64,000 nucleotides of DNA from the NCBI GenBank assembly GCA_033961575.1, contig CM066731.1:63760001-63824000 (forward strand), read 5' to 3'. The translations under genes and the position numbers were made by a program. Below the pieces are notes generated by a model. The model was given only the letters and a program-made list of their open reading frames with translations. It was not told where the DNA came from and searched no databases. The DNA comes from Aselliscus stoliczkanus. Lineage: Eukaryota; Chordata; Mammalia; Chiroptera; Hipposideridae. Below are positions 46,893-58,978 of this stretch, in pieces. Each line of letters begins with the position of its first letter. Positions within the stretch are counted from its first letter, which is position 1.

Positions 46893-47150
46893 GTGTGCAT
46901 TAGTTTTCTCGTGCTGCTCTAACAAAGTACAGTAAAACCTTGGATTGCAAGTAATGTGGTTTACGAGGATTCCACAAAATGAGCAAACATTTCTAATACA
47001 TTTTAATGTGGTAAACGAGTGATGTCTTGCAATACGAGCAGCTTGTTTCCAGAATGAATTATGCTTACAAACCAAGGCTTTACTGTACTACAAACTGGGT
47101 GCCTTAGAACAACAGAAATTTATTCTCTCACAGTTCTGCAGATAAAGGTA
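46893..47150 (-). mobile_element. MLT1-type LTR end (antisense), split by a MITE
   Basis: Left part GTGCATTAGTTTTCTCGTGC, TGCTCTAACAAAGTA, right part CTACAAACTGGGTGCCTTAG, AACAACAGAAATTTATTCTC, TCACAGTTCTGCAG. Joined across the insert they give the antisense start of an MLT1A-like LTR. Only about 95 bp remains recognisable. Confidence 0.75.
46928..47087. mobile_element. Pogo/Tigger-like MITE, 156 bp, TA-flanked
   Basis: Element 46930-47085. The left end after TA is CAGTAAAACCTTGGATTGCA. The right end read in reverse complement after TA is CAGTAAAGCCTTGGTTTGTA. These are good terminal inverted repeats, bounded by TA at 46928-46929 and 47086-47087, as for TcMar-Tigger elements. Inner text (ACGAGCAGCTTG, GAGCAAACATTTCTAATACA) fits that class. 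It has no coding capacity. Confidence 0.85.
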
Positions 47151-47895
47151 GAAATACAAGTTAACTTGGTTAGAAAAACAAGACAATTTGGGCATGCATG
47201 CTAAATGTAAGGGCTACCCCTAAAATAATAGACATAGAAGATTGAAGGAAAAATGTAAGAGAGTTTTTATCAATCTAAGTATTGTTAATAATGAAAAAAA
47301 ATAAAGAATAAGTAGAGGAAACGTAAAACCTTAATAATATAGTGGAAGTAAGTCCATCTATATCATAAGCCTCATGAATATTATTCTTGCATACTAAAAG
47401 ACTGAAAATCTCAGATACTATTTTGTAAGTATTTACTCCGACTAGCATTACAAAGGAAAGGTGTATTATAGGACTTGAAGATGGCTTGGCAGGAAGAAAA
47501 GTGTAGAGGGCAAGAGAAGTTCAGAGAACATTTCAGTATTGGGAATAAAAGTGGAGTAAAATAGGTATTTTAAGGAGCTAGGAAGGGTTTAATAGTTTGT
47601 TATATAATCCAAGGTTCAGAAACCCATAAACTCCTAAATCTTACAAACTTCTGAAATTACCTTCACTGAACTTTGAAAATAACTGACTATAAGCCCCAGT
47701 CCCCCAAACTGAGAACTCTAGTCCCCCTTTTCTGCTTGCAGTATCTCCCACGATTTGGACATAAGTGATGTCTCCTAGTGACCTGATCCGTCTGTCCTCT
47801 CTCTTCTGAACTCTCAGCCTTTGTAACACATTCCACGCCCTCTGCCGTTCTGTCATACCTTCACTCAAATGCATCATAAAACTCATTTCTTTATT
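47151..47895. other. No recognised feature
   Basis: AT-rich unique-looking DNA; the left flank of the solo LTR. An antisense ORF (47641-47958, 105 codons) has no family. Confidence 0.4.
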
Positions 47896-48868
47896 TCTAG
47901 TTGTGGGAAGCTGACAGCACCCCAGTGTCTGACAAGGCCACATTGCCCTGCTCAGCACTGGATATTAGGGGTGCTGCCTTATGGTTGGTCATGTAATATC
48001 TCCTGCCTCTATGAACCCATGTGCCTTTTCTTCTATAGGAGACAATATATTCACTACACTTGTGACATGTTCCTGTGGTACCCCAATGAGCTAACTACGC
48101 AGCCAATGACGGGTAAGATCTCCTAAAAGAGGGGAGACAACCCAAGCCAGGCGGTAGTTCCGTGGGGAACCCCTGAACTGAGATATTGGGGACTCAAGCC
48201 CCTTGGAAACTGAGGCACAGACCTCTGACAAACTCAGGCCAGAAAACTCAGGCCTGTGAGAAGCTGATGCATTTGTCTAAGGGCCCTACTGTGAATAGTC
48301 TCCTGAAAGATTAAGTCTTCAGGCCATGAGAGTTCTGGGTAAGAGGCAGCTCTAAGACATCCGCTGACCTTGGAATTGTTAATCAGCCTTGTGTGAATTC
48401 CTTTGCCCAGTGCCTTGTTGCAGCAACAGATACTGAAGCTTTGACTGAGAAACGGATGCAGCCCTCTGTAGGATAAGAGAGGTGTGAGATCCTTTTGGTT
48501 GCTAGGTATTGTTATTTACAAACGAATAGATTTTAGATGCTTTTACGTTAAACACAGCCACTCCTAGTCTTTTGGTATAGCTCAAGTATACTGTGAGTTT
48601 TATGATTGTGTTTAACTGCTAGAATTTAGGATGATTTCTAGATAGTCAAGATAGCTTTAGTAAACATTCTTTAGGTGACTTACAGAAACCGAGTCTGGGT
48701 TTCATAGCAATTATCATAATAAAGACAAGGTAATCCTTTAACGAAGAGTAAGTCACAGTACACCCTGGAAAGAGCACTTACTTACAGGGAAGTAGAGGAC
48801 TGTGTAAATCCTGAGAACTATAAACCACCGTTAATGATTTGTTGCAGTTTGCATCCTTGATAATTCTC

Positions 48869-48874
48869 AATAAA
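48869..48874 (+). promoter_or_regulatory. LTR polyadenylation signal AATAAA
   Basis: Located about 180 bp before the LTR end. It would mark the R region of the former provirus and may still end transcripts that run through. Confidence 0.7.
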
Positions 48875-48897
48875 AGCTATGCGCTGACCCGATTCGG

Positions 48898-48955
48898 GGC
48901 TCAGTCTTCCTTGGCTGAGTCCCTTGGGCTCAGTCGTCCTTGGCTGAGTCCCTTG
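48898..48955. repeat. 29-bp tandem duplication in the LTR
   Basis: GGCTCAGTCTTCCTTGGCTG... (48898-48926) is repeated at 48927-48955 with one clear change (CTTCC to CGTCC). It lies just downstream of the AATAAA, near where the poly(A) site would be. Confidence 0.9.
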
Positions 48956-49054
48956 GTCTCGCTCTTATCTTTCTTCTGTCTCTTGTTTTTCCTTAATCTG
49001 CGTCGCCCCTCTCGTGTCCCATTTGCCCTTGCCACGCAGGACGTGACATCTAGT

Positions 49055-52000
49055 AACCAGTAATGTAAAGCACTGTAGTATATCAGACTTTTATTCATAA
49101 TGGGGAGTCATAAGAGTGTAACAGAATTGCAGCAAATTTAAAACATTAGTGGTTCTTTACCATAGGACTTCCTTAGCCGTCCCTGACCTCACAAGTTTAT
49201 CCCTGGTTGTCATTACCCCTCAGGCTATGTCCCTAACCTGTGTGGTATGGCCTCACCTTTTCCCTCGTATCTGACCCTCCTTCCACTCTTTTTGTAGTGC
49301 CAATCACCACACACTGCTTTTGTGAAAAGAAAAAAAAAATTAAAACTAATTCCTCTCATTGTTTTTATGCCAGCAGTACCATCCTTCCTTGGTACTACGC
49401 CTTCATTCTAGAACATAAATTGGAACAGTCTTAACATTCAACTAGGCCATAAAGACATTTTGTAAAATATATAACACTTCTCAAAAGGAAATCTAAGATT
49501 CAAGGGTGATGCCCAGGTTTCTGGATGGTACCATTTATTAAACTGAAAACATGGAAGGGCCGGTATTTTGAGAGGCGGAAGGAGAATTGGAGTCATGAGT
49601 TCCATTGTGAGCACATTGAGCTCAAGGCACCTGAGGAAGACCCCTCTGAACTACAAGTTGAAGAACTTAGGCATGCAGTATTGTATGTAGCTCAGAGGGT
49701 TATACATTGTATCCTTTCCATGTAGATAATGATTGAAGCCATTGGAGTCCATACGATGGGCACAGAAGATAGCGTAGCGTCAAAGGAGAGCATTTAGTAA
49801 ACTGTGATAACTCCAACATTCAGAGTTTGAGTAGATGAAGAGCAGGAGGGACCAAAAAATTGCCAGAGAGAGAGAACAGTTCTAATGATGATAGAAGCCA
49901 AGTGAGGCAGAGGTGGGAGAACATATTTTCCAAGAAAGTTGTGATCAGTAGCATGTGTCAGATGTTGCCATGAGGTCCAACAGAGGAATATCAAATATAA
50001 TCCATGAGACAATGATCAGCTTTTAGTACTAGTTGCAGTGATATATGGGCAGAAATCAGAATGCATTTTCTCAGTGAGGTGATGCTATGGAGACTGTGGG
50101 TATATGTGTAGCCTTGAGCAGAGAGAGGAGTGGCCAGCTGGAGGGAATGGGGGAAATCCATGAGGAATGGTTCATCTTTTCTTAAATGGAAGAGACGTGA
50201 TCATGTTTGGTTATTTGGTTTTTAATCATGTTTAACAGCTAATATGTAGAAAGGAGAGGGGAAGATGATTTTGTTTTGTTTTGGTTTTTGAAATCTAAGA
50301 GGAAGGGGATGAATGAAGCTCCTGACCGTGTATGTCAGGAGAAGCTGCAGACTGCGGAAGGCTTCAAATTCATTTGAATGAAAGAAAAGAATTATGCACA
50401 AAAAAAGCCCATAGACCCTAAGTATTGGATTCCTGCTGTTCAATCCACTAAACAAAAGTGCACAGATTAGTAAAAGGCAAATTATCTTGGAGAAAGTTTC
50501 TAATCTGTGCATTTTTAATTTTTTTTTTTTCAATAAAACGCATTGTAAGTTGGAAATGTAATAAAAACATTTTTCATTTTTGGTGTTCCTGAGTACAGTG
50601 ACGCATTTTTTTTCTTCTAAATTTTCTTGTATTCAGCTTTTAACACTTGTACATATTTTTCCATTTCATTGTTGTACAAGTTATACTCTGAAAGACTGTT
50701 GGTTTTTTATTCAAAAGAAAAATACTGATTCGGAACTGTTTGCACATAATTTAGACATTGATGCTATGCTAAATTCCTTACAGTCTTTTCCTCATGTGTC
50801 TATCAGCAGCATTCAAAGTAATGACTACTCTTTGGAAGTAAGGAATATAAAAGATTACTTGACAATTATAATCAAAAGATAAGTTACTTTTTAGAATGTA
50901 TTTGTTAAAAGGAGTCCTGGAATTCAAATAGAGTTTTTCAGCACCACCATAAGACAGTTTTATTGACCCCTATCACAATAAATACATAGATGGTTAATGA
51001 TGGACAACCTTTCAGAACCTTCTAGAATAATGTTTCACGAACACCATTCCAACTAACACTAACTGTATGGGTAAGGGAAATACCATGGAAACTATAACCA
51101 AGATTTTACATATCACCATCGTATTTAGGGATCACTATCCAAATAGCAAACGCACTCCAATAAAAAGTACAAGATAAAATTAAAAAAGAATTCCAAAACT
51201 GATTTGCACTTGAAGAAAGACACTAAATGAGACACAGCCCCTAGACCCCTGACATCATTTTCCATCACACATCTCTCTCTTCCTTGGTTTCCTCTCACAC
51301 CCCTACTCCAAATCTTCTCATTCACCAATACAATACGTAGAAAGAACACACCCAAGGTGCCATTCAAGGCTTCCTGTCTCTCCCATTTACCTGTTCATGT
51401 ATTCCGCCCCCCTCGCAGTGTCCACCCACTAAAAGGAACTCCAGGTATGATGCTATATATTCAGAACATCCAGTGTCCTTCCCTTGCTTGTCTGACTGTA
51501 TTACCTTGCAGAAGCTTGCAAAATCATGAGGTGAAATATTTAAGAAAGTTGTTTAAACTTTTCCTTCACCTTGACATTTGTTAGAAGTTGAACCCATAAC
51601 CTGGAGCAAAGGACCAAATGTTTGGAAACTTTTTGTCATTCTACTCCTGATTGTCTGCTGTGTTTCTGTGTCACATATTTCATACATGTGCAAATGTTGT
51701 TTACATATATTAAATGGGAGGTTTAATGTATATTTACTAATATTTGTTTTGCATATGGGTAATGTTTTGGTATACTGAAAAATATTGAGTGATAGTGTTT
51801 TTAATCATGTTCTCCTTTGAACTGTGTTATTTTTCTCATAATTTAGGCTTTCTGGTTTTAGCTTTTAAATCATATATTTATTATTCATGTTCCCATTTTT
51901 ATCACTTTGATTTGAAATAAATATATTATTTTGTTTTATACCCCTTTAAATTCCTTATATCTTTAGATTATTATTTCTTTTAGAGTCTTAAACTATTGGT

Positions 52001-52539
52001 CTTCATGATTTTTATTTATTTCTTCATTTTAATATTCATTGTCTATATTTATCAATTGTTATCTATTTTAATTTATTTCTAAAGCTCTTTAAAAATTTTT
52101 ATTTTATTTCTTGTCATATCCCTTTTATTTTAGCCCCTTTACAGCCCCATGCTTAGTAGTCTTACATTTTGCCTTATTTATTTTGTTGTTATAATTTTGG
52201 CCTTGCCATAATTACACATTTTTATACTTCTATTTTAATATTTTTCTACTCTTCTAATTTTTACATTTTTGCATCTAATTTTAATCTTTCTTCTAACTTT
52301 AACCGTGGGGTTTGCTTTACAATTTTAACATTGTTAACTTACTTTCATATTTTAAAGTTAGTATAAAATTTAACAATCTCATAGTTTCTGTGTGAGCTCC
52401 CAATTATGGCTGAGATATATTTTCAGATATAATACAATACTGCAGAAGGATATTGAAGAGGAAGTGACTCATTACAGCCGATGAAACATAGATGGATGAC
52501 GAAGGAAATAGTATCTCAAGTACAAAAGAGAACCTACTT
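49055..52539. other. No firm feature; AT-rich and L2-like segments
   Basis: 49730-50170 has purine-rich wording like an old L2/L1-type repeat, unconfirmed. 51780-52370 is very AT-rich with many TTTATTT units. ORFs of 60-103 codons occur on both strands (50222-50533, 50580-50882, 51125-51367) but none shows a family or sustained coding texture. Confidence 0.35.
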
Positions 52540-52750
52540 CACTGAGTTCTTTCTAGGTGCCTGGAATGATGAAAATACTTTACTCTGATAAATTCCCTTG
52601 TTTTCCTAATAATCACACAGTCGCTATTATTCTATCCAGTTTACAAGTGACTCAACTGAAGTTTCATGAAGACTAATTTTTCCTGGATTGTCCAGCCAAT
52701 AAAAAGTATAAACCATGTCCTTCTAACTAATTCCTCACTTCTTTGCATCA
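52540..52750 (+). repeat. MIR-like fragment
   Basis: TCTAGGTGCCTGGAATGATG, TAATAATCACACAGTCGCTA, TTATTCTATCCAGTTTACAA, CTCAACTGAAG follows the MIR order (GTGCCAGGCACT ... CCATTTTACAGATGAGGAAA) in decayed form. Confidence 0.5.
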
Positions 52751-55727
52751 GGTAAACTCATTGCAATGATGGGCCAGGCAATGACAGGCAGGCACTTTGA
52801 ACCTAATTACTCTAAGTGAGCAAAACCAGAACCAACTAATGTACCAACTGTGAGGAAAATGACATTCTTCCTAAAAATACATTTGGAATAATATGATCGA
52901 AGTCCAGTTATTCTTTCAAGGTGGTTATGAAAGGGGAGGGGCTTATCTTTTCTAATTTACTTCATAATTAAGGTATTTATACTGAGAAGGAAAAATGCAG
53001 AGAGGGTGTCTGCTAGGGACTTTTTTGTTTTCACTCTCATTGACATTCAATGTTTAATCTGATCCACTAACATTGGTAGATACTTTTTCAGTAAAGTAAC
53101 TACTAATTGGTGTCTAATTACCTTAAAAATATGCTCCTGGGACACATGTGGGCGTTTTATGAAATTACTGGATTTGTTATAAATTTTTGTTTAGAATTCT
53201 AAACCAGTGTTACTATGCTCTTTAAGCTTTCCACTACTTTATAAACACTCTTGTTGGCCACAGAGTATTTATAGAGTATATGCCAAGCTTTATTCGACTA
53301 AGAGCCTGGATTTGTTTTTCAGTGTTTTGAAAACTGCATAAATTTTGATGATTGACACTCAGGGTGTGATTCTTTTTCCTGGACTGAAAAATAAATCTTT
53401 CTACTTTTGAATAATAAACACCCACAATTTAAACAGAGTAAAAGGGCTTTGGTTATTTGTTTTTCAAAGTGCATTCACTATTAGAAAGTAGACCTAGAAG
53501 AAACAACCTTTGATGTTCATTTGATTTCAAAATTTCTCAAGAGAGATAGTAGTGACTTGTGTTAATACCCTTATAGTTCCCCTAATATTATCAATGCATT
53601 CCTTCTTGACCAAGTCAATTAAATTCAGCATTATTACTTATGTAGGTTTTGTTATTTTGGTATTACCATGTGAGTTAACTTGTCACGTAAATGTGACTTA
53701 GGCTATTAAGTTATATATTTTGAATCTGATTGATATGTTACCCCTTAGTACATATTTCCATATGACTATATAATCTTATCTATATCATTTTGATTATTAA
53801 TTGATTTTTTAAATAATTTGATTGGTACTGACAGCCTTTATTTTTGGCATATTGGGATCATAAAACATTTCAGATATTTCAGTATTTTTTAATCTTTTCA
53901 TTGGATAACAGATGCCAACATTTTTTTATAATGCTTTATAAAGAAATCCACATAAGGCAAGTAGCAAAAACCATATGCCGTTTAGATAAAGCAATGAGGG
54001 CTGTCAAAAATAATGAAAAATCACAAAGATTATGATAGTAAATCCTGAAAAGAAATGCCCATCTGGTAATAGAAGCCACATGTGGAAATAAACCACATTT
54101 CTTTAGATAAAAAAGGTGATCCAGTTATTGCTTTAGCCAGGAAGTTCATTTTTTGTTCAAACAGTATGTCTGCTTGGTTCAGGGTTCTAGTAACTGCCAC
54201 AGAGAGTCTTTCGTTACTTTCTTTTCTTTTTATCTTTATTTTATTTTTGCTTTTTGTGGGGTAATGTTTTTGTCCTTGTGTTCTCTGAGTTGACTCCAGG
54301 AATTAGGGAGAAAATGCGTGTTAAAAATCATGATGATTTTCAGTGCTGACAAATTAGCGTTCTCCAAAGTGAGGATTATTAACCTACTAATTTAAAACAA
54401 AACAAAACACAACAGAACAGAGAGGCCCAACTAGGCTACTACACACAAAGGAAAGTGGAGAAATACTAAGAGACATGTGCCATTCATCACTTACCTAATC
54501 CATCACTTACCCGGTCCTTAGAAGAATTTCAGGATAGAGATAGAAGCAAATGGAGGCAGCTTAGTCACTCCTCTCGGGGGATAACTTGACCTCACTGGCT
54601 GTCCTTTTCAGCCTCTCATTTTGAGGTTGATGTGGACAGAGAATATTGGTGTCAATGTGGGTATCAGGTGTCATCTCAATAAGTAAGGTGCGCCTGGATG
54701 AAGAAGCCAGCCTCCCCTGTGGATTTCAGCCCTGCTGTGCCCCTCCCCCCGCTTCCATGCCTGTGGCTGTCCATCAGGTCTTCTCTTTAAGGTCATTGGG
54801 ACAGAACTGGGGAGAGGACCTCTAAGGTGGAATCCTCAGAGCTGGTTCTTTGTTGTGATTTTGGCACATTATAGCTTGATTTTTCATTTATAAATGATAG
54901 AAAATCAAACTAGCTTGCACCTCCTCCCTCAGTTGTTATCTCACATAATGGAAACAAGAAAAGATGACTCACTTCAGCCTGGCAGGATCCAAGAATTCAA
55001 ACCACAGTACTGCCCAGTTCTCAGCTCTGAATTCCTCTGATTGGTTTCATTTCCAAGAAAAAACGATCACCTTGAAACTTAGCTTGAAACTTAGCTCACC
55101 TTTAGAGCAATGACCCCAAATCAAATAGAATGCCATCTCTCAATGATTCCAATAAAATTTCTGAGGATGACTGATTGTTCTAATTTGCATCTTATGCCCA
55201 TCTTGCCCCAGCACCTATATTCATGTAAATAAGATACTCTGATGTGTCAGCTCATGGTATATCCGCAAATTTGTGTAGACCAATTGAAACAAAACAATGA
55301 AACAAAATGGGTGGCTGCAGATATGCAGTCACAAATAACTGCCATGTCCTATAAAAATATTCTAATTTTTGTAAAAGGATTTTTGTAGGAAATTTGAGAT
55401 CGATTAGAATATAAATATGGGATGAATCTTCTTCTGAGAGAGAAACACTGAGTGTATTTTTTATGAGTCTCTTTTTGTGTGTATGTATTTTAACTAACTG
55501 ACTCACATTGGGTGAGTGACATAGCTTACTTTTCTATTTATTATTATGACAAGTACTTTTTTGTGTTACTGAAAACACGTTTGATAAAAACTCAGTGACT
55601 ATAAAATACATTTATAAATGAATATATAACATAACTGATAGACATATCTTTTTTTGTTTAAGTTGATTTGTTTTATTTTTAATAAACATTTTAAGCATTG
55701 AGTCATTTCTAAATTAAGGATTCGTTT
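52751..55727. other. No recognised feature
   Basis: Mostly AT-rich unique-looking DNA. A GC-richer block lies at 54540-54860 (includes CCCCTCCCCCCGCTTCC) without an ORF. It is a candidate regulatory or conserved segment only by composition. Confidence 0.35.
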
Positions 55728-56170
55728 TATAGATACATTTAAAAAAAATTTTTTTAAAGATTTTATTGGGGGATTTGGGGGTGGGGAACAGCATTGGGGA
55801 AGGGGAACAGACAAGTTGCTGTTCTTTTGTTCTTCAGTCTAGTTGCGGAGGACGTTGCTTCACTGGCCCATGTTGGTATTATCATTGTGCTCTTCCTGGG
55901 TGAGGCAAATCAGTCGCCGGCCTCTGGACAGCCGCTCATGGTGGCTATTGGCAGCTCACGCTGCCTGCTGGCCACTCACTGTAGCTAATGGCAGTCCACT
56001 GCAGCAGAAGCTGCAGCCCTGGCTATAGAGGCAACCAGGTGGAGCTGTTGTTCACCATCGTAGCTGTAGAGGGCAGTGTCACTGAACCTCATATGTGGGA
56101 TCCGAACTGGGGCCACTGGCGTCCCAAGCCAGCTCTTAACCAATGCGCCACTCTGCCCGCCCTATAGATA
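55728..56170 (-). mobile_element. Long Ves-like SINE with 8-bp TSD
   Basis: Antisense copy of about 55749-56162, AAAGATTTTATTGGGGG on the left and CTCTGCCCGCCC on the right. The central part is shorter than in 6101-6545, with CTGGCTATAGAGGCAACCAG as in 18898-19370. TATAGATA at 55728-55735 and 56163-56170 flanks it. Confidence 0.9.
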
Positions 56171-57102
56171 ATTTTTTAAGGTGATATTTTTGTATTAAAG
56201 TGAATGAATATTGATATAACTCATATTGACAAATTTATTTCTCCAATTGCCCTATCTTTATATATTCTCTTAGACTTTCTTTTCAACTTACTCTACACAT
56301 TCTCCATGGCAAAATATGCACTCCCACGGTTTTATTACCATCTTTGCTTGGATGGTTGATGTATATGCATATTTTAATTGAGAACTGTCTCCTACGTTCC
56401 TGACCCCCAAGCCCAACAGCATATTGACAGCTCTGCCTTGATGTCTCACTGGGCTTCACATTCAACATGTACAAAGCCTGCCCATTCATATCACCATCCC
56501 AAAGTGTGGGCTATCTGGGATTTATTTTCTTTTTTCCTCAGGAGTCCTTTCTTTAATGTCTTTAATACATGAAGTCACAGCATTTCCACAAAGGAGGTTG
56601 GGACGCCAAGCCCCGTATTCCCACTAACAGTTCTTCACCTTTTTCTGACGTGGAATTTCAATTTAAGGCCATAATAAAATTGAACACTGTGTGTCTGCCT
56701 TTTTGACAATCCTGGTCATCAAAATAAAGAAAAAGTATATGAAGCCTTTATGTTGATTTAGAAGAGTTATTTGTAAATAAAACTTGAGTACTAAAGAGTT
56801 TAAAATGTGAAATTATTAAAAGTAAAATATAAAATTAAAAAATAGTGTTTAATAAATTCAGGTAACTTGTTTGGTACACAAAAACATCTCCTGCTCTCCC
56901 AAATAAAAATTAAACTAAATTTTAAAATACTGCCAAAGGAGATAGAGGCAAAGTTAGTAAATGAAATGACTGAAAATCTATATGGGCACATTCTTAGGAT
57001 ACTCACAAATATAGTATGTTTCCATGTAAATACTGTGGTGAAATTGCAAAGAGCTTAAACTAACATCAATCTAGAAAACCACGTCTCCTCATAGAATTAT
57101 TT
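56171..57102. other. No recognised feature
   Basis: Unique-looking DNA. Small opposite-strand ORFs at 56800-57058 overlap and have no family. Confidence 0.4.
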
Positions 57103-57243
57103 TATGGTTGTTTTTTTTGTTTTGTTTTGTTTTGTTTTGTTTTGTTTTTGAGGGCAGTGTTACTGGCCCCCATATGTGGGACCCGAACCAGGGCTGCTGG
57201 CTTCCCAAGCCAGCGCTTAGCCACTGTGCTACTCGGCTGGCCC
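57103..57243 (-). mobile_element. Short head-only tRNA-derived SINE
   Basis: Antisense head 57150-57243 with a (TTTTG)n tail on its left (57111-57149), i.e. an AAAAC-type tail on the SINE strand. TTATGGTTGT before and CTATGGGTTTTTG after may be a decayed duplication. Confidence 0.9.
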
Positions 57244-57249
57244 TATGGG

Positions 57250-57280
57250 TTTTTGTTTGTTTGTTTGTTTGTTTGTTTGC
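57250..57280. repeat. (TTTG)n simple repeat
   Basis: About seven GTTT units directly beside the SINE. Confidence 0.9.
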
Positions 57281-57544
57281 TGATGTTGTTATTATGTGGT
57301 GGTCTTATATTTAGAAATTTGTTTACTATCATTTTAGGAAGAAGGCATCTCGTATCTAGTTTTAACAGCCAAAATGATGTTTCTTATGAACATTAGCACT
57401 GGTATAGTTTGAAATGTTTTGTATGCTACCTCTGCATTTATTCATTTATTGAACAATAATGACAAACCTCAAAGAGATTTTTTAAGAAATTTCAAACGGC
57501 CTTTTTTATTAAAACTCTGAAATGACACTGGACTCTTGTTTTTG

Positions 57545-57656
57545 CTCATTTTATTTATGATTGGGGTGACAATTGTGAGCAAAGTTATATAGGTTTCAGG
57601 TGTACAATTCTATAATCCATCACCTATATGTCATATTGTGTGCTTACCACCCATTT
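57545..57656 (-). mobile_element. Short antisense L1 3' end
   Basis: TTATGATTGGGGTGACAATT, GTTATATAGGTTTCAGGTGT, CTATAATCCATCACCTATAT, TGTGCTTACCACCC matches the antisense L1 3' UTR at 26410-26540, ending abruptly. Confidence 0.8.
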
Positions 57657-58351
57657 TTTTTCTGGTTCAGCTGGCTGAGAGTATTCAGCAGCTGGACTAG
57701 CACTTCTGAAATTCATCTGCTTGTTGTTTGTCAGCATGGATTCAGAGACACTGGGTGGGTCAGGGTCTAATTTCCAATTTTGTGCAAGCAATGGAGGCAG
57801 AGGATACAGCCTGCTTATCTAAAATTACAGCCTTCTTCCTTAGGGTTATTTCATGTGTATAGTGGTATATTTCCTATCAAAATTAGGGCTACATGAATTA
57901 AATAAATTAAATAATTTCCTATGAGTTGTCATTCGTAGTAAGTGGATTGCAAATAGTGTAGGAAATTCTCAATATAAGATGAAACAAATGAAAGTATAAC
58001 ATAAATACTTAAATATTTAGCTGGACTAATTGATCAAAATGACACTTTTGTATTCCTGGCAGTCTTCAAATTTTGAGTCTCTTTGTAAAGTTGACTGGCA
58101 GAAAATGATCAGTAAAGGAAAGGGAGATATTCAGAAAAGCTCCATTTCAGTCTGTTACTTCACTTAAGGAAACAACATACTTGGACTTAATATTTAAGTA
58201 TTACATGAAATTTAATATAATTGGATCATCTAAAGCTGGGGCTGGAATTATACTCTTAAGGATTTAAATAAATAAATAAACAAATAAACAAATAAATAAA
58301 TATTATTGCTAAAATCATTAACTTTGTTCTCACTTTAAAAAAAATATATTA
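57657..58351. other. No recognised feature; (AAAT/AAAC)n at 58263-58301
   Basis: Unique-looking DNA followed by a tetranucleotide A-rich repeat, then the L1. Confidence 0.45.
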
Positions 58352-58978
58352 TGGATTAGCAAGGGTAAAATGGTGGAATAGACAGACGCTGTGCTAACTG
58401 CCTCCCAGGATCACACTAAAATTACAAATAATTTATACAACATTCTACCCTGGAGGTCCCCGGAACACTAGATGAACAGAACCACTAAACCAAGAACTTA
58501 AAGAGGAGGCCATGTCGGGTCTGGTAGGACGGGCGGAGACAAGAGAGGGCGAACCCCGTGAGGGAAGCCCCAGCTGTGGGGAGGCTTCTCCGGTTGGGGT
58601 AGAGACCCTCCGGCCACACACCAGGTTCACCAGCCCAGAGTTCCTTTGCCGGGAAGAGGAGTTCTAAGATAGCTGGCAGTACATTAATGAGGACTCTCTT
58701 TGCTCAGCTCAGTGAGGCTGAGAGTGGCTGGAGAATCAGTGGGGCCGGCGCACGGGCTTGCTCGCCGGTGAGCACTTACCTGGTTCCTGGTGGAGGGAGT
58801 AGCAGTGTGAGCCGTGCCCAGGAGCCTGCGGGGACGGACTGAACTGAGCATCTTTGGTGCAAAGGCTGGAGGTTTTTGGACTGTTGTTGCCGTGGTGTGG
58901 AGCCTGCATGCAAGTGGTGTAGGGAGGCCGCCATTTTGTCGGGCTTGGGCCCTCCCACAAAGGATCAAGTCCGAGACC

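Larger units (their letters stand above)
47896..49054 (+). mobile_element. Solo retroviral LTR with perfect 6-bp TSD
   Basis: LTR 47902-49048 (1147 bp) starting TGTGGGAAGC and ending ACGTGACA, i.e. TG...CA ends. TCTAGT at 47896-47901 and 49049-49054 is an exact 6-bp duplication, the size usual for class II (betaretrovirus/ERVK-like) integrases. The TGTGGGAAGC start also fits class II. A polyadenylation signal AATAAA lies at 48869-48874, followed by a C/T-rich U5-like part. No gag, pol or env sequence or primer-binding site adjoins it, so recombination between two LTRs has removed the provirus body. The direction is set by the AATAAA. Class II is an inference. Confidence 0.85.

Noticed and set aside
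47869..48126. Possible retroviral gene at the LTR start
   Set aside because: It spans the LTR boundary and shows no gag, pol or env features; the element is a solo LTR.
57108..57396. Phe/Val-rich ORFs
   Set aside because: Run through TTTTG/TTTG repeats and an antisense SINE.
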